NCBI RefSeq assembly: GCF_005671395.1 | Contig: NZ_CP040428.1 | Coordinates: 2,480,001-2,544,000, forward strand | DNA: 64,000 nt | Direction: 5' to 3' | Source of the DNA: Jejubacter calystegiae | Lineage (GTDB): Bacteria > Pseudomonadota > Gammaproteobacteria > Enterobacterales > Enterobacteriaceae | In this document: piece by piece, positions 28,301 through 36,642 of the stretch | Position numbering within the stretch: position 1 is the first letter of the stretch | Layout of the letters: each line of letters begins with the position of its first letter | Program-made: the position numbers and the translations under genes | The notes under the pieces: generated by a model | Seen by the model: the letters and a program-made list of their open reading frames with translations, nothing else | What the model was told of the DNA's origin: nothing | The model's database searches: none

Positions 28301-31300
28301 CGGCAGCGCCGGAACCGAAGCCTGGCTGGACCGCAGCGCCGGTATTTACGTTCAGAACGATAAAGGCGAGCTGACGCTGAAGGCGATGAATGATATCACC
28401 CTGACGGCAAGCGAGCTGATTAACCGGGGCCAGGAGAGTACGACGCAGATTATCGCCGGGCGCGATTTGAACCTGGATACCCAGCGCCTGAGCCATGCCA
28501 CCGACTATACCCGCGACAGCAAGCGATACGATCGTACGCTGTCCACTCAGGAAGCGGGAAGCCGCATTGATGCGGGCGGGGTGCTTGCGATTGCCGCAGG
28601 CCGGGATATCAACGCCCGGGCGGCGGAGATAAGCGCGGGCGATGCGTTAACGGCGCAGGCCGGGCGTGATATTAATCTGACCAGCGGCGAAGCCACTTAC
28701 GATCACGAGGGGCGCAGTAAATGGACCAGCTCCGGTTTCCTGTCGAAGACGAAGCATGAGCTGTACGGCAACACCTCGCAGCGCGAAGCGCAGAGCACGA
28801 CGGTGAGCGGTGACAGCGTCCAGATGCAGGCCGGTCGGGATCTGACGGTGCAGGGCAGCAATGTGGTGGGCACCGGCGATGTGAGTCTGGCGGCGGGGAA
28901 TAACCTGACCCTGACCACGGTGGAAGAGGCGCAGCACGACACGCTGGTGAAGCAGAAGAAAAAGTCGGGGCTGATGAGCACCGGCGGTATCGGGTTTACG
29001 GTGGGAAGCCTGAGTCAGAAGGTGAGTACCGAAAGCGACAGTAATATTCAGAAGGGCAGCACCGTTGGCAGCAGCGCCGGGAATGTGTCGCTGAGCGCCG
29101 GGAATCTGGCCTCGGTTCACGGCAGCGATGTGGTGGCGGGTCAGGATATCAGCATTACCGGTCGCGATGTGGCGATAACGGCGGCGCAGAACAGCCATAC
29201 TGAGCTGACGAAGACCGAGACGAAGAGTAGCGGGTTGACGCTGGGACTTTCGGGGTCGGTGGGCAGCGCGCTGAACACGGCGACGCAGCAGGCGCGGGCG
29301 GCAGGTAAAGAGGATGATGATGGCCGGCTGGCGGCGCTGAAGGGGACTCAGGCGGCGCTGACCGGCTATCAGGCGGCACAGGCTGGCAGGCTGGCGGCGG
29401 TGTCGGACGATAAAAAGGACGGTAATACCGTCGGGGTAATGCTGAGTTACGGCAGCCAGAAATCGACGTCGGAAAGCCGGCTGGAGCAGCGTACGTCCTC
29501 CGGAAGCACCTTAACGGCGGGCCGGGATATGACCATCCGGGCTACGGGAGACGCCAGCGGTCAGGGAGGCGATCTGGTGGTGCAGGGCAGCCAGCTGACG
29601 GCGGGGCGCGATATGGCGCTTGCGGCGAACCGGGATATCAGCCTGAGTTCGGGGCAGAACAGCGACCAACTGAGCGGCAGCAATAAGAGCAGCGGCGGCA
29701 GCGTGGGTGTGGGTATCGCGGTGGGCTCGGGCAGCGCCGGTTTTACGGTGTCGGCGAGCGTAAACCAGAGTCAGGGTCGCGAGAAGGGTAACGGTCTGAC
29801 GCATACGGAGACCACGGTGGACGCGGGGCGTCAGGTGAATATCAGCAGCGGGCGGGATACGCTGTTGCAGGGCGCCCAGGTGAGCGGGGAGTCGATAAAG
29901 GCGGAGGTGGGGCGCAATCTGACGATGCGTAGCGAGCAGGACAGCGACCGCTATGATATGAAGCAGAGCAGCAGCAGCGCCGGCGCGAGCGTCACCTGGG
30001 GAGAGGGGGCCAGCGGTTCGGCGAGCGTGAGCGCCAGCCGGGACAAGATGCACAGCAATTTTGATTCGGTGCAGGAGCAGACGGGACTGTTTGCGGGTAA
30101 GGGCGGCTTCGATGTGACGGTGGGCGAGCATACCCAGCTGGATGGGGCAGTGATAGCCTCGACGGCATCGCCTGAGAATAACCGTCTGGATACGGGAACG
30201 CTGGGCTGGAGCGATATCCACAATCAGGCGGACTATAAGGTGGAGCACCAGAGCGCGGGGCTTTCCACGGGCGGTAGCGTGGGAGACCAGTTTCTGGGCA
30301 ATGCGGCGAGCAGCCTGCTGGTAGGGATGAACGGCGAGGGGCATGACAGCAGTACCACGCATGCCGCCGTTAGCGACGGGGCCATCACCATCCGGGATAA
30401 GGATAAGCAGGCTCAGGATGTGGCAGGGCTTTCCCGGGACACCGACCATGCGGCGAATGGTCTGAGCCCGATATTTGACAAGGAGAAGGAGCAGCAGCGG
30501 CTTCAGGAAGCGCAGCTTATCGGGGAGATAGGCCGTCAGGTGGGGGATATCGCGACAACGGAAGGGACTATCGCCGGGATGAAGGCGAAGAAAGACCCGG
30601 CAGCGCTGGCAGAGGCGAAGGCACAGCTGGAGCGTGAAGGAAAACCGTTCAGTGATAAGGATGTGGCGGAGCGGGCCTACAACAACGCCATGCAGCAGTT
30701 CGGTACCGGCAGTGCGTTGCAGCAGGGAATCCAGGCAGCGACGGCGGCGGTGCAGGGTCTGGCGGGAGGAGATTTGTCGAAGGCGCTGGCGGGGGCTTCG
30801 GCACCGTATATCGCCAATGTGATAGCGAAAACAATCCCGGAGGAAAATGGTGCCGGACGTCTGATGGCACATGCGGTGGTGGGTGCGGCGCTGGCGCTGG
30901 CGAAGGGGGATAATGCGCTGTCGGGCGCGGCAGGTGCGGCCACGGGTGAAGCGGCAGGTATGCTGGCGCTGAATATTTATGGCCGGGATGTGAAGGATCT
31001 GAGCGAAAGCGAGAAGCAGACGATCAGTACGTTAGCCACACTGGCGGCGGGTCTTGCGGGTGGGCTGGCGGGAGGCAGTACGGCAGACGCGGTGGCGGGA
31101 GCGCAGGCGGGTAAAAACTCGGCGGAGAATAACGCGATGAGCCTGCCATCAGGGATGATGAATTACGGACAGGCGGTTGCTTCCTGGAATCAGTATGCTG
31201 AAGAAAATAACTTAACCCCGGAACAGAAACAGGCAGGCCTGAATAAGCTGGCGAAGGGGGATTTGCCAGAAGGGGCAAATATCACGAAAGTTATAGTGAA

Positions 31301-31757
31301 TGGATATAAGGATGGAGTTCTGATATCGGGAGCGGCTTATTTAGGGCCGGCAGCTTCAGTAAGTAAAGTTGTTGGTGGTGCAGTAATCGCGGAAATTGCC
31401 AATGGTACTTATCAGTGGTACGACTTGAGCAAACCAGGCAATGAAAATAAAACTTGGGATTACTGGGGAAGTGTCTCGGCGGGTATTACCGGGGCTCTGG
31501 CTCCGGGGCGTGATATCTGGCAGAACGCAGGCATTGCAGCAGGAGGGACGTTGTTTACCGATGGCCCTGATAAAGGAGCCCTGGCTGGTACTGGTGCTGG
31601 TTGGGCATTTGGTACAGTAGTTGGAGTAGTTGCACCACCTGTATTTAGCCCTGTTTTAGGTTCTGGGTCGGTTCCCGCTGGTGATATTATTGGTACCATA
31701 GGTGGTGAATTTATCAGCAATGCAGTTAAGGATGAAATAAATGGAACGAAAAAATAA
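22353..31757 (+). CDS. cdiA: CdiA, contact-dependent inhibition toxin-delivery protein with membrane-type C-terminal tip
   Basis: 3134 residues. Order: extended signal peptide (MNKLCYRIVFNRARRMLVVV, with signal core ending at GGAQA near residue 67); TPS/haemagglutinin-activity domain with NPAGITCSGCGFINANRSTL (about 180-200); FHA-1 repeats full of LDNRQG-type units (about 300-1450); a non-repetitive, probably receptor-binding region (about 1470-1900); FHA-2 repeats (about 1910-2700); pretoxin domain; AENN motif at 31122-31133 (residues 2924-2927); then a 207-residue tip. The tip is glycine-rich with hydrophobic segments (GVLISGAAYLGPAASVSKVV, GWAFGTVVGVVAPPVFSPVL) and no nuclease motif, so I infer a membrane-acting toxin. 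Downstream orphan copies are nearly identical from about residue 1905 to 2800. Confidence 0.95.
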   Translation: MNKLCYRIVFNRARRMLVVVSELARAHGGACGGGSGRRGGSLCARITPLSFALWLASGLVGGAQAAGIVADKGAAGHQQPTVVNAANGLPQVNIQTPNDKGLSHNKFSQFDVDKRGAILNNSSVNTKTQLAGIVAANPWLAKGEAKVILNEVNSRNPSQLNGFVEVAGKKADVIIANPAGITCSGCGFINANRSTLTTGASRIENGQLKGFDVDGGQIRVEGGGMNDQSDYTQLIARSVTVNARLQANNLQVTTGRNQTDVQGNVTRVKADDGRDKPAFALDVAALGGMYAGKIALVGTERGVGVRNAGEIGAGVGEFSLSADGQLTNSGRINGQGTMALAATDINNSGQLRSRGAMKLDASGALTHSGGLLAGGDAQINASRITATRESVTAAGVDEQGKASQAGRLALNASGQVSARGKLLARDRIDVDGAQLDLQGAQAQAGDIALSAKQGDIDTRSAQLAASQRLSAASRGKLNNDGGSLQGERLTLSSSDISNRQGSIAQTGTTTLAIDTGRLDNDGGSLTSAGGMSLRANSLSNLQGQLGAFAGDMHIAAGALNNRQGKVILQGDGALDISATTLSGDSGTVVSDGALRIAALTLTLNNAWTQGKQVEITGDSLAHRGATLLQSGNGQARLILRGGLDNTDGKLISQGGFTLSGTTLNNQQGTVNSAAGPLSLTFSDKVDNAGGEIVARQATIRSAAFNNRQGLLQARDSLTLTTDSQGVDNSDTLENGGIRSAGAIVIRGGAVNNNAGLIAAGILDASVTAWDNQNGQTGTDRWLRLTSASLDNRLGLFSAGSERLELTIADALNNQQGVLQSASALAVDGGSLNNAGGTLLAADGAATLRLTGMLDNQSGRIAARQGISLQSRALDNRQGTLTTPGGSLTVSATDVVNNQDGVMESSLNLALTAESLDNSRGRLLAAGGDATLQLTGALSNASGRLTAANLLTVDSGALNNRAGLISGENLVFRTAAVDNSTGLIQANRALDLDTGGGALVNAETSSSSTGLRAGETLRLRSGEVDNHKGLIAAGSLDARADGWNNRQGQINALDNLSLEGQSLDNTGGQLQAAGSMDVELNGGQLINQQGLMLANKTLNLASGLLNNQSGTLQGNQMLALRATQVDNRSGNLLSGGSLTLNAASLDNRLGRLFALTRGEAILSGNLNNQQGFIKANDALTLNAAAIDNQQTRSQSKGIEAGSLTLKAGTLNNQNGALRAAMRLAADIRAALDNRSGLISSQQGLEVKGAQLALQNQGGDLVSQDSAAVQADSVTGVGHIAAERALTLTTNQSLVQDGSLASNGDITLNAKGGLTNRGEITALGLLALTAPRLENTVDGEINGNQTRIRVDELLNTGLLDGGENWITAGQLHNTGTGRIYGDRLLIDARTLVNDKDAASGKAAVIAGRQQVTLAVGTLENRDRAMIYSDGDMAIGGALSQDGALSGLAAKVQNLSADIEAMGALSLSATQIENRDIHLLLSDEPVLVWVSDEVDEFQYCEGDGDGACFGGDGKRYKLGPWEGDVRYAINEDGSKNLGVFLGKETSKRIRFFLNGLVSKHYYEYKYKTYVYETQVVSHDAAVLRSGKGMTLTGDTLTNQDSKIVAGGTLAVQVANPDNQETQGVRRIEEIGDAISYYKGGGDWKTRERWDVYDGNNRQEALGMGLMTIQQQAGQGAGQSVAGRDQNGARVDADAVENGVAPGGQAAGSGTVSINGSSVSGAGELQESRPGGITDIPINLPGTDSELVARSVAPDTELPDNSLFAVHPGSDSRWLVETDSRFTDGKKWLSSQDIWGDQLHKRLGDGYYEQRLVRDQLMQATGSRFLPGMNDDNEQYKWLLNNGKAFAEKYGLAPGVALSQEQMALLTSDMVWMVNQTVTLPDGSQEVVSVPQLYVRVKAGDLSGGGALLSGNQVQLVSRGDVTNSGTISGREMTQISADNLTNQGFVQGKSVTVLTDNDIINSGGTLLARDSLTLQAGHDIISRTEGGSAGTEAWLDRSAGIYVQNDKGELTLKAMNDITLTASELINRGQESTTQIIAGRDLNLDTQRLSHATDYTRDSKRYDRTLSTQEAGSRIDAGGVLAIAAGRDINARAAEISAGDALTAQAGRDINLTSGEATYDHEGRSKWTSSGFLSKTKHELYGNTSQREAQSTTVSGDSVQMQAGRDLTVQGSNVVGTGDVSLAAGNNLTLTTVEEAQHDTLVKQKKKSGLMSTGGIGFTVGSLSQKVSTESDSNIQKGSTVGSSAGNVSLSAGNLASVHGSDVVAGQDISITGRDVAITAAQNSHTELTKTETKSSGLTLGLSGSVGSALNTATQQARAAGKEDDDGRLAALKGTQAALTGYQAAQAGRLAAVSDDKKDGNTVGVMLSYGSQKSTSESRLEQRTSSGSTLTAGRDMTIRATGDASGQGGDLVVQGSQLTAGRDMALAANRDISLSSGQNSDQLSGSNKSSGGSVGVGIAVGSGSAGFTVSASVNQSQGREKGNGLTHTETTVDAGRQVNISSGRDTLLQGAQVSGESIKAEVGRNLTMRSEQDSDRYDMKQSSSSAGASVTWGEGASGSASVSASRDKMHSNFDSVQEQTGLFAGKGGFDVTVGEHTQLDGAVIASTASPENNRLDTGTLGWSDIHNQADYKVEHQSAGLSTGGSVGDQFLGNAASSLLVGMNGEGHDSSTTHAAVSDGAITIRDKDKQAQDVAGLSRDTDHAANGLSPIFDKEKEQQRLQEAQLIGEIGRQVGDIATTEGTIAGMKAKKDPAALAEAKAQLEREGKPFSDKDVAERAYNNAMQQFGTGSALQQGIQAATAAVQGLAGGDLSKALAGASAPYIANVIAKTIPEENGAGRLMAHAVVGAALALAKGDNALSGAAGAATGEAAGMLALNIYGRDVKDLSESEKQTISTLATLAAGLAGGLAGGSTADAVAGAQAGKNSAENNAMSLPSGMMNYGQAVASWNQYAEENNLTPEQKQAGLNKLAKGDLPEGANITKVIVNGYKDGVLISGAAYLGPAASVSKVVGGAVIAEIANGTYQWYDLSKPGNENKTWDYWGSVSAGITGALAPGRDIWQNAGIAAGGTLFTDGPDKGALAGTGAGWAFGTVVGVVAPPVFSPVLGSGSVPAGDIIGTIGGEFISNAVKDEINGTKK

Positions 31758-32004
31758 AGCTACTGTAGGCTTACTGTTTCTAAGCATTGCGTATATGGTT
31801 TTCTGCTGCTTAATATTTTTCTCCTTGGCTCTGATAACTGTAAAGTTTGTTATTAGCCATGAAGTTAATATCAAACAATCAGATATTGAACATGTTTTAG
31901 TTGCCAGTGTTATTGCAGGAACAGCGGCTGCATTTAGATCGTGGCTTTTTGCCAAAATAGATGAACGCAAAGCCCGAAAAAAACCTCCCACAGATGCTAA
32001 GTGA
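31741..32004 (+). CDS. cdiI: CdiI, small membrane immunity protein of module 1
   Basis: 87 residues with two hydrophobic segments (GLLFLSIAYMVFCCLIFFSL and VLVASVIAGTAAAF) and a basic tail, so an inner-membrane protein. The ATG lies inside the last codons of cdiA (17-base overlap) with AAGGA about 8 bases upstream. A membrane-embedded immunity protein matches a toxin tip that acts on the inner membrane. No family recognised. Confidence 0.75.
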   Translation: MERKNKATVGLLFLSIAYMVFCCLIFFSLALITVKFVISHEVNIKQSDIEHVLVASVIAGTAAAFRSWLFAKIDERKARKKPPTDAK

Positions 32005-32012
32005 TCTTCATA

Positions 32013-32041
32013 AAAATCCCGCCCTTTACCGGCGGGATTTT
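32013..32041. terminator. Bidirectional terminator after module-1 cdiI
   Basis: AAAATCCCGCC (32013-32023) pairs with GGCGGGATTTT (32031-32041). A near-identical hairpin follows module 3 at 42267-42291, and an equivalent with a different stem follows module 2 at 36980-37008. Confidence 0.8.
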
Positions 32042-32055
32042 ACTTTATATACCCG

Positions 32056-32276
32056 TCAGTTACCGTTCTGCTTCTGTGGCCTACTGATCACCTCGATCAA
32101 ATCAGTGACCTGTTGCTGCTTGCGGGCGGAGAGCTTACAGATCTTGCGCAGCGCCTGCATCAGTTCCGGTCCCTGCACAGGCTCCTGGGCGGTAAGTACT
32201 AGGCAGCCCGGTTTAAGCGCTGTGCCGGTCACAAACCCCGAGTCATCGAGCCAGCCGCCCTTCAGGGTGATGATTT
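32056..32276 (-). pseudogene. Truncated SymE-family gene of module 1
   Basis: Reverse-strand reading from about 32276 gives [30 protein letters not shown] and [20 protein letters not shown], ending at TGA 32056-32058. This matches the C-terminal two thirds of the intact copies at 37023-37385 and 42308-42670, but the N-terminus is gone, an in-frame stop lies just upstream, and a few residues (the VKV of NVKVLPGCL) are missing. The upstream spacer with the LexA-type box found at the other two copies is also deleted. Confidence 0.7.
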
Positions 32277-32354
32277 GTTTGCAGTGCCAGTTTCACTGGC
32301 GGAAAATGCTTTTCGCTGAGGAGTCAGGGAGTCATATGTTCATACGGTGGAATA

Positions 32355-32631
32355 TTCCGTTCACTTTAAGATTATTTTTTCTCTGTCAGTTCCGGCATCG
32401 GTGAACGGGTAAGGAGGCTCAAGCGCCGCCTCCTTACAACCTGGCTTTCCGGCGTGAAAATCGCCCTTCGGGTCCCCTCCGCTCATTCCCGGCAGCCGGA
32501 CGGGTCGGGCGTGACGGCACGTCCGTGTGCCGCACGCCCTCAGCCCGACATCCCTGTCGGGCTGACCCTGGCAGCCAGGAACGCTCCGGCGATTTTCAGG
32601 CCGGGATGGGTGCCCGCTGTAACCTTCTGCT
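32355..32631. repeat. Hairpin-rich linker repeat, copy A
   Basis: 277 bases repeated almost exactly at 37668-37944 and, split by an insertion sequence, at 42943-43181 plus 44577-44672. It holds at least three strong hairpins: GTAAGGAGGC/GCCTCCTTAC (32409-32437, 10-bp stem), GGCGTG-a-CGGCAC/GTGCCGCACGCC (32508-32538, 12 pairs with one bulged A) and CAGCCCGACA/TGTCGGGCTG (32541-32564, 10 pairs, TCCC loop). It has no coding frame and ends exactly where homology to cdiA begins (AGCGG at 32632). Confidence 0.8.
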
Positions 32632-32661
32632 AGCGGCGGCGCGCTGCTTTCCGGTAATCAG

Positions 32662-35600
32662 GTGCAGCTGGTCAGCCGCGGCGATGTCACTAACAGCGGT
32701 ACCATCAGCGGACGTGAAATGACGCAGATCAGTGCCGATAACCTGACCAATCAGGGTTTTGTGCAGGGCAAGTCGGTCACGGTGCTTACCGATAACGACA
32801 TTATCAACAGCGGCGGTACGCTGCTGGCTCAGGACAGCCTGACGTTGCAGGCGGGGCACGATATTATCAGCCGCACTGAAGGCGGCAGCGCCGGAACCGA
32901 AGCCTGGCTGGACCGCAGCGCCGGTATTTACGTTCAGAACGATAAAGGCGAGCTGACGCTGAAGGCGATGAATGATATCACCCTGACGGCAAGCGAGCTG
33001 ATTAACCGGGGCCAGGAGAGTACGACGCAGATTATCGCCGGGCGCGATCTGAACCTGGATACCCAGCGCCTGAGCCATGCCACCGACTATACCCGCGACA
33101 GCAAGCGATACGATCGTACGCTGTCCACTCAGGAAGCGGGAAGCCGCATTGATGCGGGCGGGGTGCTTGCGATTGCCGCAGGCCGGGATATCAACGCCCG
33201 GGCGGCGGAGATAAGCGCGGGCGATGCGTTAACGGCGCAGGCCGGGCGTGATATTAATCTGACCAGCGGCGAAGCCACTTACGATCACGAGGGGCGCAGT
33301 AAATGGACCAGCTCCGGTTTCCTGTCGAAGACGAAGCATGAGCTGTACGGCAACACCTCGCAGCGCGAAGCGCAGAGCACGACGGTGAGCGGCGACAGCG
33401 TACAGATGCAGGCCGGTCGGGATCTGACGGTGCAGGGCAGCAATGTGGTGGGCACCGGCGATGTGAGTCTGGCGGCGGGGAATAACCTGACCCTGACCAC
33501 GGTGGAAGAGGCGCAGCACGACACGCTGGTGAAACAGAAGAAAAAGTCGGGGCTGATGAGCACCGGCGGTATCGGGTTTACGGTGGGAAGCCTGAGCCAG
33601 AAGGTGAGTACCGAAAGCGACAGTAATATACAGAAGGGCAGCACCGTTGGCAGCAGCGGCGGGAATGTCTCGCTGAGCGCCGGGAATCTGGCCTCAATTC
33701 ACGGCAGCGATGTGGTGGCGGGTCAGGATATCAGCATTACCGGTCGCGATGTGGCGATAACGGCGGCGCAGAACAGCCATACTGAGCTGACGAAGACCGA
33801 GACGAAGAGCAGCGGGCTTCGGCTTGCGCTTTCGGGGTCGGTGGGCAGCGCGCTGAACACGGCGACGGAACAGGCCCGTTCAGCGAAGAAAGAGGACGAT
33901 GGCCGGCTGGCGGCGCTGAAGGGGACTCAGGCGGCGCTGACCGGCTATCAGGCGGCACAGGCCGGCAGGCTGGCGGCGGTGTCGGACGATAAAAAGGACG
34001 GTAATACCGTCGGGGTGATGCTGAGCTACGGCAGCCAGAAATCGACGTCGGAAAGCCGGCTGGAGCAGCGTACGTCCTCCGGAAGCACCTTAACGGCGGG
34101 CCGGGATATGACCATCCGTGCCACGGGCGACGGTAACGGCCAGGGCGGCGACCTGGTGGTGCAGGGCAGCCAGCTGACGGCGGGGCGTGATATGGCGCTT
34201 GCGGCGAACCGGGATATCAGCCTGAGTTCGGGGCAGAACAGCGAACAACTGAGCGGCAGCAATAAGAGCAGCGGCGGCAGCGTGGGAGTGGGTATCGCGG
34301 TGGGCTCGGGCAGCGCCGGTTTTACGGTGTCGGCGAGCGTTAACCAGAGCAGGGGAAGCGAGAAGGGTAACGGTCTGACGCATACGGAGACCACGGTGGA
34401 CGCGGGGCGTCAGGTGAGTCTCAGCAGCGGGCGGGATACGCTGTTGCAGGGCGCCCAGGTGAGCGGCGAGTCGATAAAGGCGGAGGTGGGCCGTAACCTG
34501 ACGATGCGTAGCGAGCAGGACAGCGACCGCTATGATATGAAGCAGAGCAGCAGCAGCGCCGGGGCGAGCGTGACCTGGGGTGCGGGGGCCAGTGGTTCGG
34601 CGAGCGTCAGCGCCAGCCGGGACAAGATGCACAGCAATTTTGATTCGGTGCAGGAGCAGACGGGACTGTTTGCGGGTAAGGGCGGTTTCGATGTAACGGT
34701 GGGCGAACATACGCAACTGGATGGGGCTGTGATAGCCTCGACGGCAGCGCCTGAGAATAACCGTCTGGATACGGGAACGCTGGGCTGGAGCGATATCCAC
34801 AATCAGGCGGACTATAAGGTGGAGCACCAGAGCGCGGGGCTTTCCACGGGCGGTAGCGTGGGAGACCAGTTTCTGGGCAATGCGGCGAGCAGTCTGCTGG
34901 TGGGGATGAACGGAGAGGGGCATGACAGTTCAACGACCCATGCGGCGGTGGAAGCGGGCACTATCACCATCCGGGATAAGGATAAGCAGGCTCAGGATGT
35001 GGCAGGGCTTTCCCGGGATACCGAACATGCGGCGAACGGTCTGAGCCCGATATTTGACAAGGAGAAGGAGCAGCAGCGGCTTCAGGAAGCGCAGCTTATC
35101 GGGGAGATAGGCCGTCAGGTGGGGGATATCGCGACAACGGAAGGGACTATCGCCGGGATGAAGGCGAAGAAAGACCCGGCAGCGCTGGCAGAGGCGAAAG
35201 CGCAACTGGAGCGTGAAGGAAAACCGTTCAGTGATAAGGATGTGGCGGAGCGGGCCTACAACAACGCCATGCAGCAGTTCGGTACCGGCAGTGCGTTGCA
35301 GCAGGGAATCCAGGCGGCGACGGCGGCGGTGCAGGGACTGGCGGGAGGCAATCTTGCTCAGGCGATAAGCGGCGCGTCGGCGCCGTACCTGGCGGAGCAG
35401 ATACACAAGCTGGCACCGGATGAAGCCAGCCGGGCGATGGCGCATGCGGTGGTGGGTGCGGTGACTTCCTGGGCTGCGGGTAACAACGCGGCGGCGGGAG
35501 CCGCCGGAGCGGTGACCGGTGAAGCGATGGCGCAACTGGTGATGGCGCAGCTGTATCCGGGCAAGAAGGTCAGCGAGCTGACGGAAACGGAGAAGCAGAC

Positions 35601-36642
35601 CATCAGTACGCTGGGTACGCTGGCGGCGGGTCTTGCCGGTGGGCTTGCCGGAAACAGTACGGCGGATGCGGTGAGTGGTGCGCAGGCCGGGAAGAATTCG
35701 GCGGATAATAACTTCCTGCATGCTGAACAGATTGACGATTTTGCGGCGAAGGCCAAAGGCTGTGAAGCGCGTGGTGATTGCAAGCAGATCGTGAAAGAAA
35801 TGGAAGATCTGAGTCTGAAGCAACGTAATGAGTTAATTGCTACTTGTGCTTCAGATGCGGCGGCCTGTAAAGAGAAATACGGTGATATCCCGGCTAACAG
35901 TATGCTGGTTCATGAAGCGATCGACAGAGCGCTGGGTGAAGATATTCCGTGGGAAATGAAGAATGATTTATCCGTTCTGTTGATGCAGCAGATGGATGAA
36001 TCAGGAATCGTGACCAGTACTGACTTTGCCCAACGGCTGGAAAAACAGTATGGTCTTGACAGCCAGAGAGCAGAAATTCTGGCGGGAGCGGCAATGGCCG
36101 CCGTGACCGGAGGGTTGGGTAAAGGTGGGAAACCTGCGGCTGGAACTGCGGGAAAAAATATCGTTATTGTTGATTCGGGCAAGAAAGGAGCCTGGAATAA
36201 AGCGCTGAATAAGCCGGAACCGAACACAGTTTATAAGGTTGATGGGAATAAGACTTATAACATTGATGCAGAAGGTCGGACTGGATCGGCTGAGGCTACT
36301 TTAGCCTGGACTAAGAATGACCGGAATACTTATCAGCAGTGTAAAGCGGGTAAATGTGGTAACTCCGGTGATGAAGGTGGCCATTTAATCGCTAGCATCT
36401 TTAATGGGCCTGGTGAAAAAATAAACCTTTTGCCTATGGATGGTAACCTCAATAAAAGTGCTTGGAAACAGATGGAAAATACATGGGCCAATGCTTTGAA
36501 AGATGGTAAACTGGTCAATGTGAAGATAGAGCCTTCTTATACTGGAAGTAATAAAAGACCAGACAGTTTTACTGTTACTTATCAAATAGGTAATGATAGG
36601 CCAGTGAGAGAGGTGTTCAATAATGCACCTGGAGGTAAGTAA
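32662..36642 (+). CDS. Orphan CdiA fragment (module 2) with DNA/RNA non-specific endonuclease tip
   Basis: Homology to cdiA starts at 32632, an in-frame TAA lies just upstream of that, and no start with a ribosome-binding site is seen, so it is probably silent unless recombined into cdiA. About 1010 residues copy FHA-2 and pretoxin; the pretoxin subtype differs from that of cdiA. ADNN (35701-35712) takes the place of VENN. The 309-residue tip ends in a nuclease domain with DEGGHLIASIFNGPGEKINL (His codon 36382-36384) and NKSAWKQMENTWANAL, the pattern of the Endonuclease_NS_2 His-Me family. It would degrade nucleic acid in a target cell. No export signal is present. Confidence 0.82.
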   Translation: MQLVSRGDVTNSGTISGREMTQISADNLTNQGFVQGKSVTVLTDNDIINSGGTLLAQDSLTLQAGHDIISRTEGGSAGTEAWLDRSAGIYVQNDKGELTLKAMNDITLTASELINRGQESTTQIIAGRDLNLDTQRLSHATDYTRDSKRYDRTLSTQEAGSRIDAGGVLAIAAGRDINARAAEISAGDALTAQAGRDINLTSGEATYDHEGRSKWTSSGFLSKTKHELYGNTSQREAQSTTVSGDSVQMQAGRDLTVQGSNVVGTGDVSLAAGNNLTLTTVEEAQHDTLVKQKKKSGLMSTGGIGFTVGSLSQKVSTESDSNIQKGSTVGSSGGNVSLSAGNLASIHGSDVVAGQDISITGRDVAITAAQNSHTELTKTETKSSGLRLALSGSVGSALNTATEQARSAKKEDDGRLAALKGTQAALTGYQAAQAGRLAAVSDDKKDGNTVGVMLSYGSQKSTSESRLEQRTSSGSTLTAGRDMTIRATGDGNGQGGDLVVQGSQLTAGRDMALAANRDISLSSGQNSEQLSGSNKSSGGSVGVGIAVGSGSAGFTVSASVNQSRGSEKGNGLTHTETTVDAGRQVSLSSGRDTLLQGAQVSGESIKAEVGRNLTMRSEQDSDRYDMKQSSSSAGASVTWGAGASGSASVSASRDKMHSNFDSVQEQTGLFAGKGGFDVTVGEHTQLDGAVIASTAAPENNRLDTGTLGWSDIHNQADYKVEHQSAGLSTGGSVGDQFLGNAASSLLVGMNGEGHDSSTTHAAVEAGTITIRDKDKQAQDVAGLSRDTEHAANGLSPIFDKEKEQQRLQEAQLIGEIGRQVGDIATTEGTIAGMKAKKDPAALAEAKAQLEREGKPFSDKDVAERAYNNAMQQFGTGSALQQGIQAATAAVQGLAGGNLAQAISGASAPYLAEQIHKLAPDEASRAMAHAVVGAVTSWAAGNNAAAGAAGAVTGEAMAQLVMAQLYPGKKVSELTETEKQTISTLGTLAAGLAGGLAGNSTADAVSGAQAGKNSADNNFLHAEQIDDFAAKAKGCEARGDCKQIVKEMEDLSLKQRNELIATCASDAAACKEKYGDIPANSMLVHEAIDRALGEDIPWEMKNDLSVLLMQQMDESGIVTSTDFAQRLEKQYGLDSQRAEILAGAAMAAVTGGLGKGGKPAAGTAGKNIVIVDSGKKGAWNKALNKPEPNTVYKVDGNKTYNIDAEGRTGSAEATLAWTKNDRNTYQQCKAGKCGNSGDEGGHLIASIFNGPGEKINLLPMDGNLNKSAWKQMENTWANALKDGKLVNVKIEPSYTGSNKRPDSFTVTYQIGNDRPVREVFNNAPGGK

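Noticed and set aside
29511-30872. Long reverse-strand open frame (453 codons) inside cdiA, with similar ones in modules 2 and 3
   Set aside because: It mirrors the repetitive GC-rich forward coding frame, has no ribosome-binding site, and its protein is Arg/His-rich shadow text with no family look.
22600-31100. CRISPR-like or tandem DNA repeats inside cdiA
   Set aside because: The periodic text is the degenerate FHA protein repeat; there are no uniform repeats with unique spacers, and no CRISPR array was seen elsewhere in the window.
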